This document shows positions 45,101 to 55,585 of a stretch of DNA of 64,000 bases, one piece after another (the stretch's first letter is position 1; each line of letters opens with the position of its first letter). The notes beneath the pieces were generated by a model that did not search any database, had not been told where the DNA came from, and was given only the letters and a program-made list of their open reading frames with translations. A program made the position numbers and the translations under genes. The stretch comes from Hawksworthiomyces lignivorus. Lineage: Eukaryota > Ascomycota > Sordariomycetes > Ophiostomatales > Ophiostomataceae. Location: positions 62,001-126,000 of the forward strand of contig NTMA01000077.1 of NCBI GenBank assembly GCA_002917075.1. The letters are read 5' to 3'.

Positions 45101-46665
45101 CCAAGCAAACGCCTCCACCCACGCCACAAGCAGAGTCGAATCTGCTGGGTGTAGGAGAGCAGGAACGGAGAGCTGGGACGCTGGTTCTTGGCCTGGACCG
45201 ATCGCTTCTGGGCACGGAAGATTTCCGCGTCAGCGCCATCAACAGGATGGCGCGCCTTGTATTCTTCAATCTCGGCCTGCAACTGTCTGTAATCCTGGCT
45301 CTCCTTCCAGCATCGGGCAAAATCATCCGGAGTTCGAGGAACACGGTTCTCCCAGCCAGGGCGGACGATACGCTCCGATGGTGCTGTCATGGAGGTGAGG
45401 AAGTCAGGTGTCGTCTGCCGCGCGGGGCATTCAAAGCCGAGGCCGATGAAGTACTGTCTGGCCATACCAGCAGGCCCAAAGTAGATCTGCCGTCCCTCGT
45501 AGAGAACAAGGGCTTTGTCAAACAAGTCGTATGCGCTCTGGGGCGCCTGGTAGATTGACACAGCACACGTCTGTCCGAAAAGCTCAGACTGCAGCCGTAG
45601 CGTTTTGCAGAACTCGACGGCGTTGGCCGAGTCGAGACCTCGAGTGGAGTTATCCCAGCACTGCAGCGGCGCGTTGGACAGTGTAGCTTCGGAGATTGTC
45701 ACACGCTTGCGCTCGCCTCCAGACACACCGCGAATGTATTCGTTGCCGACGCGGGTGTTCACAGTGTGGCTAATACCGTACATGGCCATAACAACATCGC
45801 GGAAGTGATCGCAGTACTCATCGCGAGTCACGCCAGGGGGGAGGTTGCGAGGGCATCTGGCCCGTGAAGCAAAGGTCAGGGTATCGCCCACAGAGAGGAT
45901 GGGAAAGTGGACGTCGACCTCGGCAGTGTAGATGGCATCACCCTTGTGGTTCGTGTGCATCTCCTTATCTGAGAGGCCCTGGTAGTTAAAATAGGTGCCA
46001 TTGTCGACGTAGATGCCATTTGTCTCGCCGGCGACAGTCTTAAGGAATGTTGAGCAGCCAGCGCCGGGGGGCCCCAGGACGACCAACATTTCGCCTGCCT
46101 CAACCACGCCGTCGAAGTTGCGAAGAATGTCAACGCGGCGGTGGCCGCGTGTCTTCGAAGTCAGTTTCCGGAGCAGATTGGGCACCTCCAGCCAGATGTT
46201 GCCGATGTCCTTCTGGTAGTCTGTCTCGTCGTTGTAGCCATAGACATTCATATTCTGGAAGCAGAAGCCGGCCTTTCGGAACCCATTACCGCCCTCGGTG
46301 GCCACCCTGGCGAGCGTCTTGGCCCAGGCGCGAGCGCTGAATTTTTCACCACGCGGGTTCAGCGGCGAGTTCGGGTCATCGCTTCCAAAGAGGAGTCTGG
46401 CATTACCCTGGATGTCGATAGACCGTTGGGTATACTGGCGTGCGAGCTCCTGCACCATAGAATGGCGCCGCTCGATCTCGGTTTCGTTGCCCTCATCGTC
46501 GTCGTCTCCGCTGTCAGAGGACCCGGCGACCTCGCCAGCCAGAGATTTGGAGGCTTGGTTGGTACCGTCGGGGACATCAGACTTCTCGCCAAGGTTCTGC
46601 TCAGAACCACGGCTAGCAGCGACGGTGCGCGCCTCGGCATCATCCTCTCCAAAACCCAAAGACAT
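42107..46665 (-). CDS. PDR-type ABC multidrug transporter (ABCG full-size)
   Basis: Exons 46665-44693 and 44633-42107 give 1499 aa, the usual length of Pdr5/Cdr1 proteins. Order is NBD1-TMD1-NBD2-TMD2. NBD1: [13 protein letters not shown] (about 198-210), signature VSGGERKRV (314-322) and Walker [17 protein letters not shown]2: [13 protein letters not shown] (about 895-907), degenerate signature [12 protein letters not shown], Walker [15 protein letters not shown]. The asymmetry, with Cys for Lys in the first Walker A and a broken second signature, is the known fungal PDR pattern of one canonical ATP site. The acidic N-terminus ([11 protein letters not shown]) is cytosolic. Function: ATP-driven efflux of hydrophobic toxins or azoles at the plasma membrane. 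The 59-nt intron lies in TMD1 and completes [18 protein letters not shown]. Confidence 0.96.
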
Positions 46666-47428
46666 CTTGATCCGTCGAGATGGTCTGCACCCTCTCTCCG
46701 CTCAGTGTCGCTCGGTTAAGAATGTCTAGTTGGCTTATGCTATGGTCTCTCAGGCTGTCTGTACCCGATGGAAATCTTGTTGAGATCTTTCCTTTGTGGG
46801 GGGAGGGGGCAAAGGAAAAGGAGAAGACTGAGAATAGGGCTGGTGAAAATGGGGAGGTGTACTAGGCCCGTGGCCGATATATAATAAAGACTCTTGTTGC
46901 TCAAGCACACGCTTCGCGCATAAACTACGAATTACACGTAAATTCCAGCTGCTTTGTCCTTCTCTCGGGGCCCTTGTTGACACCGCAATAGGAGGTGGCC
47001 CGCTGCAGGGGGTGTTCATAGGCCCCGAGATGGTCATCTTAACTACGCTACCGAATGCGATTACGCTAAGCGAAAACGAAAAGAACGCCCAAAGATATAT
47101 AAGAATGCGCTGTAACGAAGAATCAACCAGAAGGCAGAAGACAAGAAACAAGGAGAAAGGGGGAGTGGAGTGTGCGGCAACTTAGGACGGTGATATACTT
47201 GCTTACGACCAACAAAAAAGGCGAGGGAAAGAGAATGTCTACTGGAATGGCCGCAATGCCAATCAAAGCTAAGGAAAAGCTTTGCCTCTCGGGGTCCGTC
47301 ATCAAACCGACGCGGGAAACTGACGTTGCCTTGTGCAAGCTGTGCAGAGTTTTATTGCGTTACCCTCCTGCAAGAATCCCACAAGCCCGGTTAGTGGAGA
47401 CTGTTTCTCGGTCCGGAAATGACAGCCT

Positions 47429-47489
47429 CCGTATTCGGGTCTGTTTTCTATGGCTCCGTATTCGAATTCGGAGCCCAGTATCCGTATTC
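47429..47489. repeat. Three copies of CCGTATTCG
   Basis: CCGTATTCG appears three times within about 62 bp (47429-47489), the second copy continuing into AATTCGGAG to form an inverted repeat. Function unknown. Confidence 0.45.
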
Positions 47490-48517
47490 GCTTTTGGGCC
47501 CGTGTTTTGTGGCACACTCCGGAACGCCTCGGAACGCCAACAAAGGACTTGCGCAGGATCCTGTCCCATCTTACGCAGGGGCTTCTACGTGTCAATCCCT
47601 CAGAACACGTAAAATTTGCTGTGTAGGTGCGTGTACACGACGTGCAAGAGTCTTATCTCATCACGCCACGACTGTGCAATGTCTCCGTGACTCCGTTTTT
47701 TGTGCACCAACACGGTGTTTTAAATTCTCCGATCGTTTGAAATACATCTTATACGGCGCGACGTGCTTTTGTAATCGAGAGCTAAATTTTTAGCTTTTGT
47801 CTCCGAACAAAGACATCAACATTGCCCTACATATGGTAGGCGCTGTCACAATTTTACAATTTTCTAGGTTTTACATACCTCCCTTCTCCAGTCCGAAACC
47901 AGACCACTGCATCGGTAAATTATATTAATAAATTGAATGTCAAGATGTGCGAAACTATCACTAGTTTGAAAATATTAAAAATGAAACAGAAAACATTCGT
48001 TATTGCAATTAACCCGGTTTCAATCAATGAACAATATGTAGAAAAATGAAACCGGGAAAGGAGGTTTATCGACATATTAATTCTATCTCAAAATATTTCC
48101 AAGTTTATGTATGACTCTTTAAAGAATATACTATTGCTTCATGGATGGTTGATGCAAATTGTATAAATTGCGCAATTCCTATCACATACGATATATTCCT
48201 CAAATCCAAGTGCCGAAACACACTTGCTTCACTTATCAGACTTGATCGCCTTTGTAAACAAAACAACACACCAGCTTGGGCCACCGATGCCAAGTGCCTT
48301 GTCGTGTTTTAATCACACTATCTCCGTTAATAGCGGAGGTCCCGCGAGATGCATCACAACATCGGGGCACGGAGCGGAGTATGTGCGACTGCTAACAAGT
48401 ATTAGGCAGACAGTCATCTAGGGCTTTCTAGATCAGCCTTGGCGCGAAGCGGATGCGATTACGAGTGTCAGCTACCCATAATTTAGTCCAATTGACAAAC
48501 AGGCGCTGTAGATGAGT

Positions 48518-48560
48518 GGTGGGAGAAGTTCCTTCGGGCGGAAAGGAAGAACCTCCCGCC
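48518..48560. repeat. Hairpin-forming inverted repeat
   Basis: The left arm GGTGGGAG-AA-GTTcCTTC pairs with the right arm GAAGAAC-CTCCCGCC around a loop of about 10 nt, giving a stem of roughly 15 pairs with one bulge. It lies in a long AT-rich spacer and could be an RNA hairpin or a palindrome remnant. Confidence 0.45.
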
Positions 48561-49554
48561 ATAGAGCGCATGTGCGTATCCCCGGTTATCCCAAGTAATT
48601 TGAATCATTATGTCCGCTCGCTCTTCTCCATCTTCATCCGTGTCATCGTTAAAATCATCGTATTCTATGCAAAACTCTTCTCTGGTGGCACCATTGCTTT
48701 CTATTGGCTAAGTTCTATGTAGGCTCCCTTGGCCTTCTTCGCCTAGATGCCCATACCTCTCACCAACCGGTGCTTGCATCACGCCTTGACCACGTAAAAT
48801 GACCCTAAGCTGCACGTCAGACACGCTTCTCATCTATAATGGCATACACTAGCCCCTAAATTCATTTTCACCGCATCACTGTTTACCTTTGCCTGCTCGA
48901 TGGCCTGCCGAGCGCCATGCTTTTCTTTGAGGAAATGCCGAGTATAACTACTATTAAACATATGCGTAAAATCTGCAAGCGTCCGATCTGCAACGTAACT
49001 GGCGGTTATTATCAGAGCGTGAAGTCGAGCAGCCTTTGGTATATCCCACTGCTGACTTGCGCTGCATTGTAAGTTCGAGAATAAAGACACAAGTTCACCA
49101 ATTTTGTGCGAGGGCAGTCTCTCAATTAGTAAATAATATTATGGTCGGTTTGCTTAGCCTAAATTTTTTTTTTTGAAGCTTCAAATTTTCACTTTTTCAT
49201 CTGCATTTGGAACATTTGCTCAGTTGCACCAATGACATGCTTGGCCCTCCGTTCTAATTCTTCGTATTCTATATACGTATATTTCAAGCAGTATTTATTT
49301 AAAGAGCGCCTCTAGGCTAGAGAAGATCTTTTTTGTCGTGTCCTATCCTGTGTTCTAGCTTTGTGTATAGGTTGTAAACGACTTAATTTCTGTTGATTTC
49401 AAACAACCGACAACTCTTTCTAAGCCTTCAATAAAGAGACAAGGCTAGCACTCTAGCCTAACCCCCTTATGCTATAACTATTCCTTTTTGAATTGCTCTA
49501 TTTTATCTGCTACTATATTATTCGAACGTAAAGCTGTAATGGACTTGTTTTCCT

Positions 49555-49586
49555 AAAAAAAAAAAAAAAAAAAAGGGGGGGGGGGG
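49555..49586. repeat. A20G12 homopolymer pair
   Basis: Twenty A followed directly by twelve G on the plus strand, i.e. C12T20 downstream of the 5S gene on its coding strand. Homopolymer lengths may be inexact. Confidence 0.8.
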
Positions 49587-49609
49587 AGGAAAGGAAGAAA
49601 AAGAAAGGC

Positions 49610-49616
49610 AAAAAAA
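49610..49616 (-). terminator. Pol III T-run terminator of 5S rRNA
   Basis: Seven T on the minus strand immediately after the 3' terminal GTACG of the 5S gene. Confidence 0.85.
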
Positions 49617-49734
49617 CGTACAGCAGCGGGTATTCGCTGGTCGTCACCGACCCAACTACTAATCCGCCGATTACTGGTTTAACTAGGGGAGAGCGGACGG
49701 GATCCCGTGCTTTCCAGTATCTATGGCCGTACGT
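49616..49734 (-). rRNA. 5S ribosomal RNA
   Basis: 119 nt on the minus strand. It begins ACGTACGGCCATAGATACTG and ends GCTGCTGTACGT, so the two ends pair as helix I (ACGTAC/GTACGT). Internal landmarks are CACGGGATCCCGTCCGCTC, AGTTAAACC (intermediate-element/A-box region) and GGATTAGTAGTTGGGTCGG followed by TGACGACCAGCGAATACCC (box C region). These are standard ascomycete 5S sequences. The gene stands alone in a spacer, as in filamentous ascomycetes where 5S genes are dispersed rather than in the rDNA repeat. AGTTAAACC differs from the usual AGTTAAGC, so this could be a variant or diverged copy. Confidence 0.93.
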
Positions 49735-50955
49735 GGCAGAAAGAAGGTGTAGATGTCCTTATATGGGCTGTATAGGCAGCTACGGGAGAGAGAGAGGATG
49801 AAGACAAGTCTGACCATTCTCCTTCGCTTGCACGATCACTTAGTCTGCTACTCTTCAATAGTTGGCTTGGTCACAATCGGGTCGATTTGGCCGAGTACTC
49901 ATTGAACCGATTTGAATTAAAGAGGGCTTAGATTCTTTCCATTGACTTGGATATCTGGGGACTGGCTCGTAGCACCATTACAAGCGTGCTAGGGCAAGAT
50001 GTACGACTACAAGATGCACAATGACAAGATGCACGACTACAAGGTTTATTGCTCCCTGTGAGATTTTGATCGTGTACAGAGCGATCTGCATCGACTCTAT
50101 CTCGACTCCATATTATTGGCCTTTTTCTGCTTTTCTTGTTTCTAGTGCCGGCGCTACACAAACCTGCGCATCTACGTTCTCGATTCAGTCGATCTGTGGA
50201 GCTTGTTAACTTTTTCATTCAGCTGAGCTCCGGCGAATACACACAGTATTTTGTCGATCTGACGGTGTGGCGATACGGTGGAGCTATTTAAGCCATGGCA
50301 ACAATCTATCCATGTGTGCGCAACTTTGTTTACAGCTGGACTGGCGTTCCTCACAAAGATCACAATGACGTCATGAGCCAACAGCCACCATCGCCAAGTG
50401 ATCGACGGCCACTCACTAATAACCCATCGCCAACTCCATTGGCCAAAGGACCCTGGCCTACTGAGCAAACTTGCTAAATTGGGTATCGAGTTCTCTCATG
50501 CCCCCCAACACCTTACGGGGCTGCTCCTCCAGTGTTTGTACTATTTACTACGTATGTGGGCTAGCCCATGTCTCCGCGGCGCTGGATCTTGGTCGAGATG
50601 CCGGGGACTTTTTCGTCATCGACCGACGCCTGCCGCGATGAAATCATCTCCTGCATTTCTGTCCTACCTGTTTGCTTAGTGTAGAGACACCGACCAGCAT
50701 GTTGGTGTGGATGACTGATGAAGAAAAAGCCATTCCTGCCTCGCTTCTCTGGTCTCTGCTTTACGTTTCTTTCCTCTCATTCTCTGCCACTTTCATGCTC
50801 TGACAAATAACCAACAAGCTTCGGCATCTCGACGTCTCCTCACGGGGCGAGCAATGTTAGCAAAGCTCTGAGGCCAGATACCAAATAGCATCTTTCATGA
50901 TACGCCGCCAACAATATCGACTAAGCGGTACCCTCTCCAGAGAGACAATATAAAA
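49735..50955. other. Intergenic region
   Basis: Upstream of 5S and promoter side of the Mug190-like gene. It includes a 15-bp minisatellite (49996-50043). No coding gene is supported; frames are short and AT to GC content rises toward the right end. Confidence 0.5.
49996..50043. repeat. 15-bp minisatellite, 3.2 copies
   Basis: Units AAGATGTACGACTAC, AAGATGCACAATGAC and AAGATGCACGACTAC run head to tail, then a partial AAG. They are not in a supported reading frame. Confidence 0.7.
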
Positions 50956-53900
50956 ATGTCCAATTTCCAGGAAAAGGTCGTGCCCTCGGCCGGTCAGCAC
51001 TACTCCGGCACGAACCGTATTCCCAACATCCAGCAATTCATGGAAAGCCTCGACAAAGACAAGAAGAGGCGCGATGCCGAGATCGACGCTCAGCAGAAGC
51101 GTGCCAGACAGCGGCGACGCGGCCAGCAGTCCGAGGCTATTGATCATGTACCCAGCGAGGCGGCCAAGTCGGGAAAGAACCGCCGGGTTGTCACCGATCC
51201 TGTGACCGGGAGAGGCAAGTATCGAAGCGGAAATCTATTGCAGACCACATAACAGAGCGGAGCATTCGGCTGACCTGATCTCTAGATGTCGAGATCGCCG
51301 ACTTCGACTCAAAGGCATTGGAAGCCCTTAGGGATCCCCAACTGTCTGTCCCCAACGCCAACTTGAGCAAGCGCACAACAGTCAAGACCGATGCCTCTCA
51401 GTCCGGCGAGGAATACCGCCGCAACCAGGACATCACCGCTCCGCCTGATCCGATCGAGCCAGGATCCACCAGTGATGTGCCTATCCACGGCGAGAAGACC
51501 AATGTCCTCTTCCATCCAACACCTTCGGTTAGCTACGAGCCCATGTTCGCGGCGCTCGAAGCCCGCGCCAACGTCCTCTGTGCCTTCATATTCTTTAGCA
51601 TTGTCTTTGTCGGCAAGATGTTCGGCGGCCGACTCTTGGGGCTGATCCCTCTCGCTTTCTGCGTTGTTTCCGGAGTCTTCCTCTGGGTCAAAGACCTCAT
51701 CCGCCGGGGCCGCGACCTCGAATGGTCCAGCGAGCAGAAGCGCGGCGAGACCGCCGTTGTCAATTTGATCCCAGAGTCTGTCGAGTGGCTGAACTCCATG
51801 CTGGGCCTCGTCTGGGGGCTGATCAACCCGGACATGTTCGCTGCCGTTGCCGACACCCTCGAGGACGTCATGCAGGCTAGCGTCCCCACCGTAATCGAGA
51901 ACGTCAAGGTCAACGATATCTCTCAGGGCAACAATCCGATTCGCGTCATCAGCTTGCGCTCTCTGCCCGATAGCCACGTCCAGGACCTCAAGAAGGAGCT
52001 TGAAAAACAGAACGAGCTTAGCAAAGACCCGCAAGAGGCGGCTGCCGACGATGAAGGCGGCGAGTTCTACAATATCGAGGCCACAGTGGCCTACCACGCG
52101 CTGCCCTCGGGTGCCGAAGTCTCTTCCAAAGCCCGCAACATGGGCATGCAGCTCATCTTCTATCTTGGTATCAAGGGCTTGTTTGGTGTTCCCTTTCCCG
52201 TTTGTATGTCGCTCCAACTCTCCACATCTGCTCCTAATACTCTTTCTCTCTTTTTGTCTCTCTCTCTCTCTCTCTCTCTCTTTCTCACGCATGTCCTGTC
52301 CAACGGATCCGCTGACCGGAGAAATATAGGGGTGGAGCTGAACGGCCTCGTCTGCACTACGCGGATGCGCATCTCCTTCTCTCCCGAGCCGCCCTTTGTT
52401 AAGAAGCTTAGCCTCACGCTGATGGGGCTGCCTAGAGTCCAAGCAGGCTGCATCCCGCTTGTCGAGAAGGGAGCCAACATTCTCAATCTGCCGCTTATCT
52501 CTAATTTTGTCAACTGGGCTATTGCTGCCGCAGCCAGCATGTACGTCGCACCCAAGTCCCTGACACTCGACATCGGCAAGATGCTGCAGGGAGACAGCAT
52601 CCAGAAGGATACCAACGCGCTGGGCGTCATGTACATCCGCATTCACAAGGCTACAGGCCTCAGCAAGCAAGACCGCCGCGGCTCCAAGGGCGGCGGCTCC
52701 GATCCGTACATCTGCGTGGCTTTTTCCAAATTTGGCAAGCCGCAGTACTGCACTCGCGTCATCCAGGACGACCTCAACCCAGTGTTCTCCGAGTCTTGTG
52801 CTCTGCTCGTCACAGTCGACATCGTCAAGGCGGACGAGTCAGTCTCGCTGGAGCTGTGGGACAGCGACCGGTCGTCTGCCGACGATGTGGTCGGCAAAGT
52901 CGATCTACGAATCCAGGAGCTGATCCAGCACCCGGGCAAGATGTTCCCGCAAGTGTCGCTTCTCAAAGGCGTCGAGGCTGAGAGCGACATGCCAGGCGAG
53001 CTGCACTGGGAGATCGGCTATTTTGGCAAGACGCAATTCCGCCGCGCTCTGCGTACAGACGGCAAAGACCCCCTCGTCCCCAAGACCCTGCGCGACAAGC
53101 CAGAGCTGCAGGATGAGATAGGCACCATCTCCAGCGCGGAAGAAGACGCCGTGGTCCACACTCCGCCCGACCCGCTCTGGCCCAGCGGCGTCCTGAGCAT
53201 CGTCGTACACCAGATAGTCAGCCTCGAGCTAGAGAACGTCAAGGGCTCCAACGGCAAGCGCAAGGGCCGCGAGTACGAGCCCGCGCGCCCAGAGGCCGGC
53301 GAGCTCAAGGAGGAGCAGGACAAGAAGCTGCCCAGTGCGTATTGTACCATCATCGTCAACGACGAGCTCGTCTACAAGACGCGCACCAAGGTCATCTCGT
53401 CCAAGCCCATCTTCGAGGCCGGCACGGAGCGCTTCGTCCGCGACTGGCGGTCCACCATCGCCACGGTCACCGTCCGCGACTCGCGTAACCGCCAGCACGA
53501 CCCCATCATCGGCGTTGTGCCGCTCAAGCTCTCCGACGTCCTGCTGAGCCGGAGCCAGGTCACGCGCTGGTATCCCTTGGACGGCGGCATTGGCTACGGC
53601 CGCATCCGCATCAGCCTCCTCTTCCGCTCGGTCGAGCTGAAGCTGCCGCCCACCCAGGTCGGCTTCGGCGAGGTCGGCACGTTCGAGTTCCTGTCTGACA
53701 CTATCACTTCGACTGCTTATGCGCCCTCGTCGCGGGTTAAGATTCGCATGCGCACAGGCGGCAGCTCAGCAAGCATCAAGAGCGAGAGATGCTCTCGCAC
53801 CGCGGACGGCGGCGGCCTGCAGTGGGACATCCGCGCCCACCATGGCCACAGCAGCCAGAGCAACGCCGGCGATGGCAATGCCGAGAGCAGCAGCGCCAGC

Positions 53901-55244
53901 GTTCGCCGGGTGCGCCTGCCCGTGCAATACCGCTACCGGTCGCCGGTCTTCTTCGAGTTCCACCCAGTCGGCAAATCGAGCAAGACCGCCTACGCGTCCA
54001 TCTGGCTGCAGGACTTGCCCGACAACGAGGTGATCGACTTTGACGTCCCCATCTGGAAGTGCGATATGCCCCTGCGCCTGTCTCAGAATTACATTACGGA
54101 GGCCAACTACAAGACGATCCCAGACATGGAGATCGAGGAAGTGGGTCGCCTACGCTTCCGCGGCCATTTCAAGCCGGGCACCGATCTCGACCATCTTAGA
54201 TTTGTGAGCGACAACGACACGCGCGAGACCATCGAGACCTGGGAGGCGTGTTACGCGGAGGGTGTGCGTGGCGAGGTCGTCAAGGCCGAGGTGCCCAGAC
54301 ATGTCCAGAAGCTGCACGAAGAGTCGCTGCTGCAGGGACGAGACGTGCTCGCGCAGGCGTCCGCTGAGGACAAGCAGAAGTGGCTGGCCAAGGACGGCAC
54401 GGATTGGACGGGCGCCTTCGGCAAGCCGGCCGACTTGATTGCCGCTGGGCGCGGCGACGGTGAGCAAGCTGCTGTGGCCGACTCAAAGGAAACTAGGCGC
54501 CATCGGCGGGGTACGTCGGGGACGTCAGGAATGTCGGCGAGCGTCGGCGAATATTATTCGGACGAGAATGAATTCGACGACGTCGACGACGATGATGGCG
54601 AAGACAATGATAACGGCGAGGAAGATGGCGAGGAACAAGAGGGTGAAGCATCCCATGGCCAAGGCGGCCAAGGCGGCCAAGCCAAGGGCCAGGGCCATGC
54701 CCATTCCTACTCACAAGACTCGGCCGTGCTGGTCGACATGAATGGGACCGACGCTGCGTCGTCATCAAAAGCATCGCCGAACACCAAAGCCGATGCTGCC
54801 GGCGCTGCCGCGAAAACAGACGGCGTCAGCCGGAGCAACAGCAGCGCTACGGGCGGCGCCGACACCGGTGTCCATACGCGCTCATCTTTCGACACGGGCG
54901 TCAGCGGATCCAGCAGCGCCCGCCGGAAGAGCATCGGTGGTGCCAGCGGCACCAGCAACCCCATCAAGCTGTACAAGGACTACAAGTCGCGCAGTCGCGA
55001 TCTGCACCGCAAGCAGCGCGGGCTGATGCAGTGGTGAGCAAGGACCCAAACCTCTGCCTAGACATCTGCCAGTTGTTGGCGCAGACACTCACTTTTTAAC
55101 TCCCCCAGAGGCCAAAGCTAACTCGTCAGGAAACCCATGCGAAACATCCAGTTTGCCAAGGACGAGGCCACCTTTGCCGTCCGGCGGGTGATGAACGTCG
55201 GGAAGCTGAGCGGCCGCACGCCGGATGTGGAGACTGAGGTGTAA
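50956..55244 (+). CDS. SMP/C2-domain membrane-contact protein, Mug190-like
   Basis: Four exons (50956-51214, 51286-52203, 52330-55033, 55130-55244) give 1331 aa. Two adjacent hydrophobic segments lie near residues 181-219 (AFIFFSIVFVG and LLGLIPLAFCVVSGVFLWV), a likely ER hairpin. The SMP lipid-transfer domain follows (about 240-480; ESVEWLNSMLGLVWGLINPD, ALPSGAEV, KGLFGVPFPVWVEL). Two C2 domains come next (about 490-600, LGVMYIRIHKATGLS..SDPYICVAF; and 675-815). The tail has a Asp/Glu-rich stretch and a conserved basic end (KLYKDYKSRSRDLHRKQRGLMQW). This is the tricalbin-related architecture of fission yeast Mug190; expected role is lipid exchange at ER contact sites. Intron 1 uses a GC donor (AG|GCAAGT), the only choice that restores TGRDVEIADFD. 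Intron 2 is stop-free, 126 nt, and holds a CT microsatellite. Confidence 0.9.
51215..51285 (+). other. GC-AG intron of the Mug190-like gene
   Basis: 71 nt, beginning GCAAGT after AG and ending TCTCTAG, with a GCTGACC branch. It is the only non-GT donor found in the window; the surrounding donor bases match the strong consensus expected of GC introns. Confidence 0.8.
52257..52283 (+). repeat. CT dinucleotide repeat in an intron
   Basis: An uninterrupted CT/TC tract of about 27 nt inside intron 2 of the Mug190-like gene; translated through, it gives a false Ser-Leu run. Confidence 0.85.
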
Positions 55245-55585
55245 GAGGGAATGGCTGGTGCTGCACTCTTAGATTGTCCAGGCAAAAGGAGGGAAAGGAA
55301 CATCATCATCCTGATGTCCTTTTTGCAGCCTCCTAGTCGCAGTGTCCACAGGCTTCGAGGCAGCTTTTCCTTTGTTCTGTAGTTCTCATTATTTTGTAAA
55401 TTTTGTAAAACAAATAAATGATCAAATTAATACTTGAATCAGTTTCAAATACCTTTTTATACAATCCTGTCCAAGGCTCTCCCAATCTAATGCGCTCGCG
55501 TGATCCCATAAAGAAGACTCCATTTTTGCCGTGACTGGAAATGATGCGGTCCCTTGGCAAATCCTTTCTTCCCTTCCGCCTCTCT
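55245..55585. other. Intergenic region between convergent genes
   Basis: 3' ends of the Mug190-like (+) and SART-1 family (-) genes. AT-rich middle; no gene. Confidence 0.5.

Larger units (their letters stand above)
46666..49609. other. Long intergenic region, 2.9 kb
   Basis: Holds the PDR promoter at its left. Around 47427-47489 the 9-mer CCGTATTCG occurs three times. A 43-nt hairpin lies at 48518-48560. The A20G12 tract lies at 49555-49586. The 86-codon minus-strand frame at 48830-49090 is not convincing. No other gene is recognised. Confidence 0.5.

Noticed and set aside
48830..49090. 86-codon minus-strand frame
   Set aside because: Looks protein-like in composition but no motif, no splice partners and no conserved family; could be a decayed gene but cannot be supported.
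51309..52670. 453-codon open frame on the minus strand
   Set aside because: Antisense to the Mug190-like gene and crosses its intron and CT repeat; the sense frame carries the SMP domain.
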